From: Actinomycetota bacterium
GTDB taxonomy: Bacteria; Actinomycetota; Thermoleophilia; Gaiellales; Gaiellaceae
Reading direction: 5' to 3'
Assembly: GCA_013812235.1 (NCBI GenBank)
Contig: JACCTU010000133.1
Location: 1-38,180 of the forward strand
Length of the DNA stretch: 38,180 bases
In this document: positions 19,056 to 27,228 of the stretch, piece after piece
Numbering within the stretch: the first letter of the stretch is position 1
Layout: each line of letters opens with the position of its first letter
Made by a program: the position numbers and the translations under genes
Notes under the pieces: model-generated
Databases searched by the model: none
What the model was told of the DNA's origin: nothing
The model's input: only the letters and a program-made list of their open reading frames with translations

Positions 19056-19628
19056 TCAGCGCGAGCTGCCCGGCTTCCAGAGCGGCTCACCGCGCCCGGC
19101 AGCCGCGTTCGCCGCGCGGGCGAGGATGAAGAGGAGGTCGGAGAGGCGATTGAGGTAGACGACGGCGAGCGGGTTGACGGGCGCCGCCAGCGCGTCGCGC
19201 TCAGCGCGACGGCAAACGGCGCGCGCGACGTGGATCCGCGCGGCACCCTCCTCCCCGCCCGGCAGCACGAAGCTCTTCAGCTCGGGAAGGTCGGCGTTGA
19301 AGACGTCGCAGTCGGCCTCGAGCGCGTCGACCTGCTTTTGCGTGGTGCGCAGCTTGTCGTCCGAGCCCTCCCACGGGACGGAGAGGTCGGCGCCCACGTC
19401 GAACAGCTCGTTCTGCACGCGCACGAGCACCGCGCGGATCGCGTCGGGAAGCGAACCCTCGAGCGCGACGCCGATCAGCGAGTTCAGCTCGTCGACCGCC
19501 CCGAAGGCACCGATCCGCGGGTCGAGCTTCGAGGCGCGCGACCCATCGCCGAGCGACGTCTCGCCGCGGTCACCACCGCGAGTGTAGATCTTCGTCAGCT
19601 GGACGGGCTCGTCGCGGTTGCGGGGCAC
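19056..19628 (-). CDS. Cob(I)yrinic acid a,c-diamide adenosyltransferase (PduO-type)
   Basis: KIYTRGGDRGETSLGDGSRASKLDPRIGAFGAVDELNSLIG, YLNRLSDLLFILARAANA. Confidence 0.95.
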   Translation of the reverse strand: MPRNRDEPVQLTKIYTRGGDRGETSLGDGSRASKLDPRIGAFGAVDELNSLIGVALEGSLPDAIRAVLVRVQNELFDVGADLSVPWEGSDDKLRTTQKQVDALEADCDVFNADLPELKSFVLPGGEEGAARIHVARAVCRRAERDALAAPVNPLAVVYLNRLSDLLFILARAANAAAGRGEPLWKPGSSR

Positions 19629-19647
19629 GAGCGTAGATTAGGCGCCG

Positions 19648-20085
19648 ATGCGGCTGCGACGTGGCGAGCCCGAGGATGTGGCGCCGATCGCGCGAATGAT
19701 GCGTTCCACCTACGACCGGATGACGTACATCCCGCGGCTCCACACTCCCGAGGAAGACCTCGCCTACATCGCGGGCCTCTTCGCCGATCACGAGGTGTGG
19801 GTCGCGGGCGACGGCGACGGCGTCCTCGGCTTCGCGCTCCTCTCGGCCGACCAGCTGCTCCAGCTCCACGTCTCCCCCGACGAGCAGAACAAGGGCATCG
19901 GCGGCCGGCTGCTCGCCCGGGCCAAGGAGCGCCGCCCCGACGGCTTCTCGCTCTGGGTCTTCCAGAAGAACGAGGGTGCACGTCGCTTCTACGAACGCCA
20001 CGGGCTCGGGCTCGTCCGCGTGACGGACGGGCAGGGCAACGAGGAGAACGAGCCCGACGCGCAGTACGAGTGGCGTCCGCTTTAG
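19648..20085 (+). CDS. GNAT family N-acetyltransferase
   Basis: MRLRRGEPEDVAPIARMMRSTYD..., LQLHVSPDEQNKGIGGRLLARAKE, ARRFYERHGLGLV. Confidence 0.9.
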   Translation: MRLRRGEPEDVAPIARMMRSTYDRMTYIPRLHTPEEDLAYIAGLFADHEVWVAGDGDGVLGFALLSADQLLQLHVSPDEQNKGIGGRLLARAKERRPDGFSLWVFQKNEGARRFYERHGLGLVRVTDGQGNEENEPDAQYEWRPL

Positions 20086-20157
20086 GCGTGCCCCGGTGCC
20101 AGGTACCAGGCCGTGCCTACTTTGGCCGTGCGCAGGTGCCAGACACAGGGCACGGCC
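20085..20157. repeat. REP-like palindromic repeats, left flank of RAYT
   Basis: GGCGTGCCCCGGTGCCAGGTACCAGGCCGTGCC followed by GGCCGTGCGCAGGTGCCAGACACAGGGCACGGCC (20124-20157). Confidence 0.75.
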
Positions 20158-20158
20158 T

Positions 20159-20722
20159 TCAGACCCGACGAGCGTCGAGCGAAGCCTGGACGAACGCCTG
20201 AAACCGTCCCCGTGCGATCGTCTGGTTGGGGTGGAAGAGTTGGAGGATCGCGCCGCCGGACAGGAAGTCCGGTGCCCAGGCGGCGCCGCAAACCGCGTTA
20301 TAGCTGCTCCACTCCCACTCGCTCGGGTGGTCGCACATTCCCGCGCGCACCGGATTGAGCAGGACGTAGCGGATCGCACCGAGCAGCTGCTCGTCGGTCG
20401 TGACGAGCGTGGAAGAATAGCGCCGTTCGAAGACGTGGCCCGTGAAGAGGTAGCGGCGGTTGTAGCGTCGTGCCCAGCGGGAGTTCAGCCGGTGCATGCC
20501 GGCTGCGATGTTCGCTTCACGCGTTTGCAGGACGAAGTGGTAGTGGTTCGTCATCAGGCAGAAGCCGTACGTTTCCCACCCCATCAGGGTCGCGACGTCG
20601 TGGTAGATCCCGAGCAACGCCGCGCGATCCAGATCGTTGTGAAAGATCGGTGCGCGCCTGTTGCCGCGCGCGGTGACGTGGTAGACGGCGCCCTCGGTCT
20701 GCGGACGATGGTTGCGACCCAC
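20159..20722 (-). CDS. REP-associated tyrosine (Y1, IS200-like) transposase
   Basis: [27 protein letters not shown]...YGFCLMTNHYHFVLQT (HUH motif)...AIRYVLLNPVRAGM. Confidence 0.92.
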   Translation of the reverse strand: MGRNHRPQTEGAVYHVTARGNRRAPIFHNDLDRAALLGIYHDVATLMGWETYGFCLMTNHYHFVLQTREANIAAGMHRLNSRWARRYNRRYLFTGHVFERRYSSTLVTTDEQLLGAIRYVLLNPVRAGMCDHPSEWEWSSYNAVCGAAWAPDFLSGGAILQLFHPNQTIARGRFQAFVQASLDARRV

Positions 20723-20799
20723 CGTTCCACGATGACGTCACGAGAAGCGCAGTCGGCCGCTTGGAGCGAAATGGACACAGGGCCGGCGCACGTTTGTGA

Positions 20800-20830
20800 C
20801 ATGCCCTGGTGCCTGGCACCGGGGCACGCC
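20800..20830. repeat. REP-like palindrome, right flank of RAYT
   Basis: TGCCCTGGTGCC-T-GGCACCGGGGCA nearly perfect hairpin; 29 of 33 nt identical to the inverted left copy. Confidence 0.75.
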
Positions 20831-20838
20831 TCGAACGG

Positions 20839-22008
20839 TCACCCCTGCGCGAGCGTCTGCTCGTGCCAGCGCAGCCCGAGCACCGAGCGGGCGATCACGA
20901 TGCGTTGGATCTCGCTCGTGCCCTCGTAGATCTCCGTGATCTTCGCGTCGCGGTAGTAACGCTCGACCGGGAACTCCTTCGTGTACCCGTACCCGCCGAG
21001 GATCTGGATCGCCTCGCCGGTCTGGCGGCGCGCCATCTCCGAGGCGAAGAGCTTCGCCTTCGCGCCCTCCTCGGTGTGCGGGCGGCCCTCCTGCTTCAGC
21101 CAGGCGGCGCGGTAGACGAGCAGCCGCGCAGCGTCGATCTCGGTCGCCATGTCGGCGAGCTTGAACTGGATCGCCTGGTGCTCGCCGATCGCCTTGCCGA
21201 AGGTGCGCCGCTCCTTCGCGTACTCGCGCGCGACGTCGAACGCCGCCTGCGCGATTCCCAACGCCTGGGCTGCGATGCCGATCCGCCCGCCGTCGAGCGT
21301 CGCCATCGCGACCTTGAACCCCTTGCCCTCCTCGTGCAGCAGGCGGTCGCGTCCGACGGTCGCGCCCTCGATCGAGATGTCGTTCGTGCACGACGAGTTC
21401 AGTCCCAGCTTCTCCTCGTCGCGCGTCACACGCACGTGCTCCGCGTCCAGCACGAACGCCGACACACCCTTGGCACCCGGCGTCTCCCGGTCCGTTCGCG
21501 CGAAGAGTAGGAACGTCGACGCGTGCGCGCCGTTCGTGATCCACTGCTTCGCCCCGGTGATGCGCCACCCGGTCCCGTCCGACTCGGCGCGCGTGCGAAG
21601 CGCACCAGCGTCCGAGCCTGCCTCGGGCTCGGTCAGCGCGAACGCGCCGATCCCTTCACCGCGCGCGAGCGGCGGCACGAAGCGCGCGCGCTGCTCGTCC
21701 GTCCCGAACATGAGCAGCGGCAGCGTGCACGCGCTCGTGTGGACGGCGACCGTCACACCGACGCCGGCGTCGGCACGCGAGAGCTCCTCGAGCACGAGGA
21801 TGTACGAGAGAAAGTCAGCGCCCGCACCCCCGTACTCCTCGGGAATGCAGACGCCCATCAGCCCGAGCTCGGCGAGCTTCCCGTACAGCTCGCGCGGGAA
21901 GCGGTGCTCGCGGTCCCACACGGCCGCGTTCGGCTCGATCTCGGCCTGCGCGACGTCCCGCGCGAGCGCCTGGATCTCGCGCTGGTCGTCGGTCAGCTCG
22001 AAGTGCAT
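20839..22008 (-). CDS. Acyl-CoA dehydrogenase
   Basis: MHFELTDDQREIQALARDVAQAEI..., AFALTEPEAGSDAGALRT, QILGGYGYTKEFPVERYYRDAKITEIYEGTSEIQRIVIAR. Confidence 0.96.
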   Translation of the reverse strand: MHFELTDDQREIQALARDVAQAEIEPNAAVWDREHRFPRELYGKLAELGLMGVCIPEEYGGAGADFLSYILVLEELSRADAGVGVTVAVHTSACTLPLLMFGTDEQRARFVPPLARGEGIGAFALTEPEAGSDAGALRTRAESDGTGWRITGAKQWITNGAHASTFLLFARTDRETPGAKGVSAFVLDAEHVRVTRDEEKLGLNSSCTNDISIEGATVGRDRLLHEEGKGFKVAMATLDGGRIGIAAQALGIAQAAFDVAREYAKERRTFGKAIGEHQAIQFKLADMATEIDAARLLVYRAAWLKQEGRPHTEEGAKAKLFASEMARRQTGEAIQILGGYGYTKEFPVERYYRDAKITEIYEGTSEIQRIVIARSVLGLRWHEQTLAQG

Positions 22009-22024
22009 CGGCGGGACTATCGTA

Positions 22025-22453
22025 GTGACGGTGCGAGCCGCCGGCCTCGTCGCGCTTGTCGCCTTCGTCCTGACGGGCTGCGGAGGCGGCGATCCCTCGC
22101 CCCAGAGCGTCGTCCGCGCCTGGTCCGAAGCGGTCAACTCCGACGACAATGAGGGCGCGGCGCGGCTCTTCGCCGAAGGCGCGCGCGTCGTGCAGGGCGC
22201 GTCGGTTCGGCGGCTCGAGACCTTCGCAGAGGCTCAGGCCTGGAACGCCGCGCTCCCCTGCGCAGGCCGCATCCTTAGCCTCAGCGAACGAGGCGACACC
22301 GTGCGCGCGACGTTCCTGCTCGCGAACCGCCGCCGCAGCCGCTGCGACGGACCTGGCGCGCGGGCACTCGCGCTCGTCCGCGTGCGCGAAGGCAAGATCG
22401 TGCTCTGGCACCAGCTCGAGGTGCCGATCGAGCAGGAAGAGCAGCCGGTCTAG
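22025..22453 (+). CDS. Small lipoprotein, SnoaL/NTF2-like
   Basis: VTVRAAGLVALVAFVLTGCGGGDPSPQSVVRAWSEAVNSDDNEGAARLFAEGA; lipobox LTGC; GTG start. Confidence 0.75.
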   Translation: MTVRAAGLVALVAFVLTGCGGGDPSPQSVVRAWSEAVNSDDNEGAARLFAEGARVVQGASVRRLETFAEAQAWNAALPCAGRILSLSERGDTVRATFLLANRRRSRCDGPGARALALVRVREGKIVLWHQLEVPIEQEEQPV

Positions 22454-23523
22454 AGAGCGGTCTCGAACTCCCTGCGCACCTCGCGCAGGGACGACTCGCA
22501 GGCGCGGAACGCGTCGACGACGTCGGGGTCGAACTGACGCCCGGATTGCGAGAGGATCTCGTCGTGCGCGGCCGACCAGGTAAGCGCCGAGCGGTACACC
22601 CGATCGCTCGTCATCGCGTCCAGAGTGTCCGCCACCGCGAAGATCCTCGCCCCGGTCGGGATCTCCTCGCGCACGAGCCGGTCCGGGTAGCCCTCGCCGT
22701 CCCAGCGCTCGTGGTGCGAGCGCACGATGTGCATGCCGGGGCCCTGCAGCAGCGCGACACCGGCGAGCATCTGCTCACCGAGAACGGTGTGGGTCTGCAT
22801 CAGCGCACGCTCCGGCTCGTTGAGCGGCGCGGGCTTTTGCAGCACCCGGTCCGGGATCCCGATCTTGCCGACGTCGTGGAGCAGGAACCCGTACTCGGCG
22901 GACGGATCGTCCGCGAGCTCGGTGCCCATCGTGCGCGCGAGCTCGAGCGCGTAGCGCTGCACGCGCTGCGAATGCGCTCGTGTGCGGGTGTCCTTCGACT
23001 CCAGAGCGCTGGCGAAGGCGGCCACAGTCTGGCGGTAGGCCTCCTGCACGAGCGACCGTTGTGCGCGCTCGACCTGCAGGAGATGGCGCAGGTCGCGGGC
23101 GTAGAGGAGCAGCTGCTCCTCCTCGCTGCCGCTCTTCTTCGTCGCGCGGAACGGAACGCCGTACAGACCCCCCGAGAGCCGCTCGACCACGGCGAGGAGC
23201 TCAAGCGGACTGAAGGGCTTCGGCACGTACGCCTCGGCGCCGGCAGCGTCCTCGGCGACGCGCGTACCGCCCTCGGATCCCGAGAGCAGGACGACCGCGA
23301 TGTCCCGCGTCTCGCGGCTCGACTTCAGCTCACGGCAGAACTCGAGCCCGTCCATGCCGGGCATCACGACGTCGAGCACGATCACATCGGGGGGATCCGC
23401 TCGAATCAACTCGCGCGCCTCGACGGCTCCTGCGGCCTCGTCGACGTCGATGTCGAAGACGTCGAAGGTCATGCGCAGAAGCGCCCTGAGACCCGCGTCG
23501 TCGTCAACGAGCAACACCCGCAC
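22450..23523 (-). CDS. Response regulator with HD-GYP domain
   Basis: REC (MRVLLVDDDAGLRALLR...VIVLDVVMPGMDGLE...YVPKPFS) and HD-GYP (HDVGKIGIPD...SHHERWDGEGYPDRL). Confidence 0.94.
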   Translation of the reverse strand: MRVLLVDDDAGLRALLRMTFDVFDIDVDEAAGAVEARELIRADPPDVIVLDVVMPGMDGLEFCRELKSSRETRDIAVVLLSGSEGGTRVAEDAAGAEAYVPKPFSPLELLAVVERLSGGLYGVPFRATKKSGSEEEQLLLYARDLRHLLQVERAQRSLVQEAYRQTVAAFASALESKDTRTRAHSQRVQRYALELARTMGTELADDPSAEYGFLLHDVGKIGIPDRVLQKPAPLNEPERALMQTHTVLGEQMLAGVALLQGPGMHIVRSHHERWDGEGYPDRLVREEIPTGARIFAVADTLDAMTSDRVYRSALTWSAAHDEILSQSGRQFDPDVVDAFRACESSLREVRREFETAL

Positions 23524-23580
23524 CCTTACGTCCTCCCTTTCTGGGGCCGATATCGGCAGCGAAAGTGGGCGGCTTGAGAG

Positions 23581-24411
23581 CTAGTACTCGAAGAATCCCC
23601 GCTTGGTCTTCCGGCCCAGTCGGCCGCCGGTCACGTAGTCCGTCAGCAGCGGGCACGGAGCGTAGCGGTCGTCGCCGAGCCCCTCCTGAAGCACCTTCAT
23701 GATCGCAACGCAGGTGTCCAGGCCGATCAGGTCGGCCAGGGCGAGCGGGCCCATCGGGTGAGCGAAGCCGAGCTTCGCGATCGTGTCGATCGCCTCCGCT
23801 TCGGCCACCCCGTCGTGGAGCGCCCAGACCGCCTCGTTGATGAATGGCATCAGGATGCGGTTCGAGACGAAGCCGGGGAAGTCGTTCGCCTCGGCCGGCA
23901 CCTTCCCGAGCTCTTTCGCGAGCTCGACGATCGAGCGGGCGGTCTCATCCGACGTGTCGCGCCCGCGGACGACCTCCACGAGCTTCAGCACGGGCACCGG
24001 GTTGAAGAAGTGCATGCCGATCACCCGGTCGGGTCGTTGCGTGCCGGCCGCGAGCGACGAGATCGGGATCGAGGACGTGTTGGACGCGAGCACCGCCTCA
24101 GGCGGAAGCGTGGCGTCGGCGCGCCGGAATACGTCGAGCTTCGCGTCGGCGTCCTCGACGACTGCCTCGACCATCAGGTCGGCCGGGACGATCTCCTCGA
24201 CGGCGCTCACGCGCGCGAGCACGTCGTCCGGCGCAGCTCCGCCCTTCTCTGCGAGCTTCGCGAGGCTCTTGCGCATTGCCTCGAGCGCGCGGTCGGTGGC
24301 GCCGGGCTGCTCGTCGTAGAGCGACAAACGGCGCCCCGAGCCCGCGACGACCTGAGCGATGCCGCCGCCCATCTGCCCCGCACCGACGACGAGAACGTGC
24401 TCGAACGTCAT
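23581..24411 (-). CDS. 3-hydroxybutyryl-CoA dehydrogenase family protein
   Basis: MTFEHVLVVGAGQMGGGIAQVVAGSG..., GMHFFNPVPVLKLVEVVRG, GFVSNRILMPFINEAV. Confidence 0.95.
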   Translation of the reverse strand: MTFEHVLVVGAGQMGGGIAQVVAGSGRRLSLYDEQPGATDRALEAMRKSLAKLAEKGGAAPDDVLARVSAVEEIVPADLMVEAVVEDADAKLDVFRRADATLPPEAVLASNTSSIPISSLAAGTQRPDRVIGMHFFNPVPVLKLVEVVRGRDTSDETARSIVELAKELGKVPAEANDFPGFVSNRILMPFINEAVWALHDGVAEAEAIDTIAKLGFAHPMGPLALADLIGLDTCVAIMKVLQEGLGDDRYAPCPLLTDYVTGGRLGRKTKRGFFEY

Positions 24412-24827
24412 GCGCAGGACGCGAGCCGCCGCGACGGGATGCCGCGGAAGAAGCCCGCCGACCGCTGCGAGCAGAGGTTCGACTCCCAGCGCCCCTTGAC
24501 CCTGCGCAGCAGCAGCCCGACCCGCTGGCCTCGCACGACCTCGAGTCCGCAGGACGCGCCGTCGCGCGTGCTCCGAACCTCGACCTTCTTGCCGAACGTT
24601 CCCTTGAGGCGCCGCTCGACGCGGAACTTGTAGAGGTACGGGTCGACGGAGCTGTACGTCGGCCCGGGCGGGTTCAGCGGACGACGGCCGAGGTAGACGC
24701 CGACGAACGCGCCGTTCGCGCGCGCGAGCTCCGCCTTCGGCTTGCCCCACGGGATGCAGGAGCACGCCGACGCCTTCGGCGCGACGAGTGCCACGGCCGC
24801 CGCGAGCGAGAGAAGCACGAGCTTCAC
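24408..24827 (-). CDS. Secreted small protein with CSC N-terminus (TIMP/NTR-like)
   Basis: VKLVLLSLAAAVALVAPKASACSCIPWGKPKAELARANGAFVGVYLGRR: signal peptide followed by CSC; GTG start. Confidence 0.6.
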   Translation of the reverse strand: MKLVLLSLAAAVALVAPKASACSCIPWGKPKAELARANGAFVGVYLGRRPLNPPGPTYSSVDPYLYKFRVERRLKGTFGKKVEVRSTRDGASCGLEVVRGQRVGLLLRRVKGRWESNLCSQRSAGFFRGIPSRRLASCA

Positions 24828-24828
24828 G

Positions 24829-25980
24829 TCACACCTCGAGCAGGAGCGCGTCGCCCTGGCCGCCGCCGGAGCAGATCGCCGCGAGCCCAAGGCCGCCGCC
24901 GTTTCGGCGCAGGTCGTGCACCATCGTGCCGACGATGCGCGCGCCGGACGCGCCGATCGGGTGGCCGAGCGCGACCGCGCCACCGTTCACGTTGACCTTC
25001 TCGGGGTCGGCACCGAGCATCTTCATCGAGTTGACGACCACGGACGAGAACGCCTCGTTCAGCTCGACCCGCTCGACGTCGCCGATCGACTTGCCGGCCT
25101 TCGCGAGCGCCATGTCGCCGGCCTTCGCCGGCGTGCGCGCGAGGAACGCGAAGTCGTCGGCGACGTACGCCTGGGCGACGATGGTCGCGAGCACCTCGAG
25201 CCCGCGCTTGCGGGCGAACTCCTCGCTCGTGACGATCACGCAGCCCGCGCCGTCGTTCACACCGGGCGCGTTCCCTGCGGTCGTCGTCCCCTCGGGATCG
25301 AAGACGGGCTTGAGCGACCCCAGGCGCTCGAGCGACGTGTCGCGCCTCGGGCCCTCGTCGACCTCGAAGCTGTCGACGGGCACGAGCTCATCGGCAAAGC
25401 GGCCCGCGTCCTGCGCGGCGACCGCACGCTCGTGCGAGCGTAGGGCCCAAGCGTCCTGGTCCTCGCGGGAGATCCCGAGCTCGCGCGAGACGAACGACGC
25501 CTGCTCGACCATGTGCTTGCCGTCGAAGCTCGATGTGAGCCCGTCGAAGACCATGTGGTCGATCAGCTCGCCGTTGCCGAGCTTGTAGCCGAAGCGGGCC
25601 TGCTTGAGCAGATACGGAGCGTTCGACATCGACTCCATCCCGCCCGTGACGACGAGGTGGTGGTCGCCCGAGCGGATCATCGCGTCGGCGATCTGCACCG
25701 CGCGGATCGACGACGCGCAGACCTTGTTGATCGTGTCCGCCGGGAGCTCCTTCGGCAACCCGGCGCCGATCGCGGCCTGCCGTGCGGGCGCCTGGCCGAC
25801 GCCGGCCTGGAGCACCTCGCCCATGATCACGTACTCGACCTCGGTCGGCTCAAGGCCGACCTTCTCCATCGCGGCCTTGATCACGTGCGCTCCGAGCTTG
25901 GGCGCCTCGTAGTCCTTGAGCGCGCCGCCGAGCTTGCCGAACGGCGTGCGGACGGCGCTGACGATCACCGAGCGGGCCAC
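24829..25980 (-). CDS. Acetyl-CoA C-acetyltransferase (thiolase)
   Basis: MARSVIVSAVRTPFGKLGGAL..., NKVCASSIRAV, GGMESMSNAPYLL, NVNGGAVALGHPIGASGARI. Confidence 0.96.
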   Translation of the reverse strand: MARSVIVSAVRTPFGKLGGALKDYEAPKLGAHVIKAAMEKVGLEPTEVEYVIMGEVLQAGVGQAPARQAAIGAGLPKELPADTINKVCASSIRAVQIADAMIRSGDHHLVVTGGMESMSNAPYLLKQARFGYKLGNGELIDHMVFDGLTSSFDGKHMVEQASFVSRELGISREDQDAWALRSHERAVAAQDAGRFADELVPVDSFEVDEGPRRDTSLERLGSLKPVFDPEGTTTAGNAPGVNDGAGCVIVTSEEFARKRGLEVLATIVAQAYVADDFAFLARTPAKAGDMALAKAGKSIGDVERVELNEAFSSVVVNSMKMLGADPEKVNVNGGAVALGHPIGASGARIVGTMVHDLRRNGGGLGLAAICSGGGQGDALLLEV

Positions 25981-25995
25981 GGTGCCAGCCTAGCG

Positions 25996-27051
25996 TCAGC
26001 GGGTGAAGCTGACGTTCGGCTCGAGCCGGCGGGCGAAGGCGGCGAGCAGGCGGGCGCACTGCTCGACGTCGGCGAGGTCGACGATCTCGGTCGGAGTGTG
26101 CATGTAGCGAAGGGGGATCGAGACGAGCCCCGTCGCGACGCCCGCGCGCGAAACATACATCGCGTCCATGTCGGTGGACGTCGTCCCTGCGGAGACCTCG
26201 AGCGTGTACTCGATCCCCTCCGCCTCGGCGGTCTCCGCGAGCAGGTCGAAGACCGTCGGGTTGATCGTCGACCCGCGGGAAATGGCCGGCCCGCTGCCGA
26301 GCCCGTGCTCGCCTTCGACCTTCGGGTCGCCGCCCGGCACGTCGGTCGAGTGCGTCACATCGACAGCGATCGCGATCGCCGGCTCGAGCGTGAACGCCGC
26401 GACGCGGGCACCGCCGAAGTCGCCGACCTCTTCCTGCACCGCGGCGACCGCCGCGACGTCACCGGGCACGCCGCCGGCCTCGGCGACGAGCCGCGCCGCC
26501 TCGAGCGCGACGAACGCGCCCAGCCGGTTGTCCAGCGAGCGCGAGGCGACGCGTCCGTTCGGCAGCTCGACGGGCTCGCCCGCGATCACGACGGCGTCGC
26601 CGGGCCGCACGAGCCGGCGCGCCTCGTCGCCGTCCTTCGCTCCGATGTCGATGTGGAGGTCGTCGAGCATTGTCAGTTGCGGGTCTGCGCCCTTGCGGAC
26701 CTTCTGCTTCGCGCGTTCGACGACACCCGGAAGCTGGCCGTCCTTCGTCAGCACGATCACACGCTGCGCGCGCAGCACCTCGGCGCTCCAACCCCCGACC
26801 GGCCGGAAGTAGGCGTACCCCTCACCGTCGATGTGCGTGACGATCAGGCCGATCTCGTCGATGTGTCCGACGATCGCGAGGAGCGGGCCGTCGCCCGTCC
26901 CACGCACGCGCGCGATCGACGAGCCGAGCGAGTCGCCCGTCACCTCCGCGAACGCGGACGCGGCTTCACGCCACACCGCCGTCGGCGCGCTCTCGTAGCC
27001 GGACGGCCCCGGCGCTGTCAGCAGCGAGCGAAGAACGGACGGCAGCGCCAC
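25996..27051 (-). CDS. M42 family metallopeptidase
   Basis: ALPSVLRSLLTAPGPSGYE, VGHIDEIGLIVTHIDGEGY, LDNRLGAFVALE, AVQEEVGDFGGARVAAF. Confidence 0.92.
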   Translation of the reverse strand: MALPSVLRSLLTAPGPSGYESAPTAVWREAASAFAEVTGDSLGSSIARVRGTGDGPLLAIVGHIDEIGLIVTHIDGEGYAYFRPVGGWSAEVLRAQRVIVLTKDGQLPGVVERAKQKVRKGADPQLTMLDDLHIDIGAKDGDEARRLVRPGDAVVIAGEPVELPNGRVASRSLDNRLGAFVALEAARLVAEAGGVPGDVAAVAAVQEEVGDFGGARVAAFTLEPAIAIAVDVTHSTDVPGGDPKVEGEHGLGSGPAISRGSTINPTVFDLLAETAEAEGIEYTLEVSAGTTSTDMDAMYVSRAGVATGLVSIPLRYMHTPTEIVDLADVEQCARLLAAFARRLEPNVSFTR

Positions 27052-27066
27052 GCAGCGAGCCTACCC

Positions 27067-27095
27067 TTGACGGATCCGGACACGGTCCCTACCCT
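27067..27095 (+). promoter_or_regulatory. Candidate trp operon promoter (-35 TTGACG, 17-nt spacer, -10 TACCCT)
   Basis: TTGACG 27067-27072; TACCCT 27090-27095. Confidence 0.65.
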
Positions 27096-27102
27096 GCGAT
27101 CG

Positions 27103-27165
27103 ATGACTTCTTCCCCGCAGAGCTGGTGGGCATGGCGCACCGAGCGGGGCAGGAGCCTGCGCTAG
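27103..27165 (+). CDS. trpL: trp operon leader peptide MTSSPQSWWAWRTERGRSLR
   Basis: 20-codon ORF with three Trp codons (WWAW) upstream of an intrinsic terminator and trpE. Confidence 0.9.
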   Translation: MTSSPQSWWAWRTERGRSLR

Positions 27166-27200
27166 CGACGCGCTAGCCGGAACACCTGTCTCGCTCTGTC

Positions 27201-27221
27201 AGCCCCGGGAGGGGCTTTTTT
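27201..27221 (+). terminator. trp attenuator terminator hairpin
   Basis: AGCCCC-GGGA-GGGGCT followed by TTTTT. Confidence 0.9.
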
Positions 27222-27228
27222 CGTACCC

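Larger units (their letters stand above)
20085..20830. mobile_element. RAYT/Y1 transposase unit bounded by perfect 19-bp inverted repeats
   Basis: GGCGTGCCCCGGTGCCAGG (20085-20103) and its exact reverse complement CCTGGCACCGGGGCACGCC (20812-20830) flank an intact Y1 transposase ORF. Confidence 0.85.

Noticed and set aside
23546-23557. GCCGATATCGGC palindrome upstream of the HD-GYP regulator
   Set aside because: 12-bp palindrome is short enough to occur by chance in this composition; no second copy noticed
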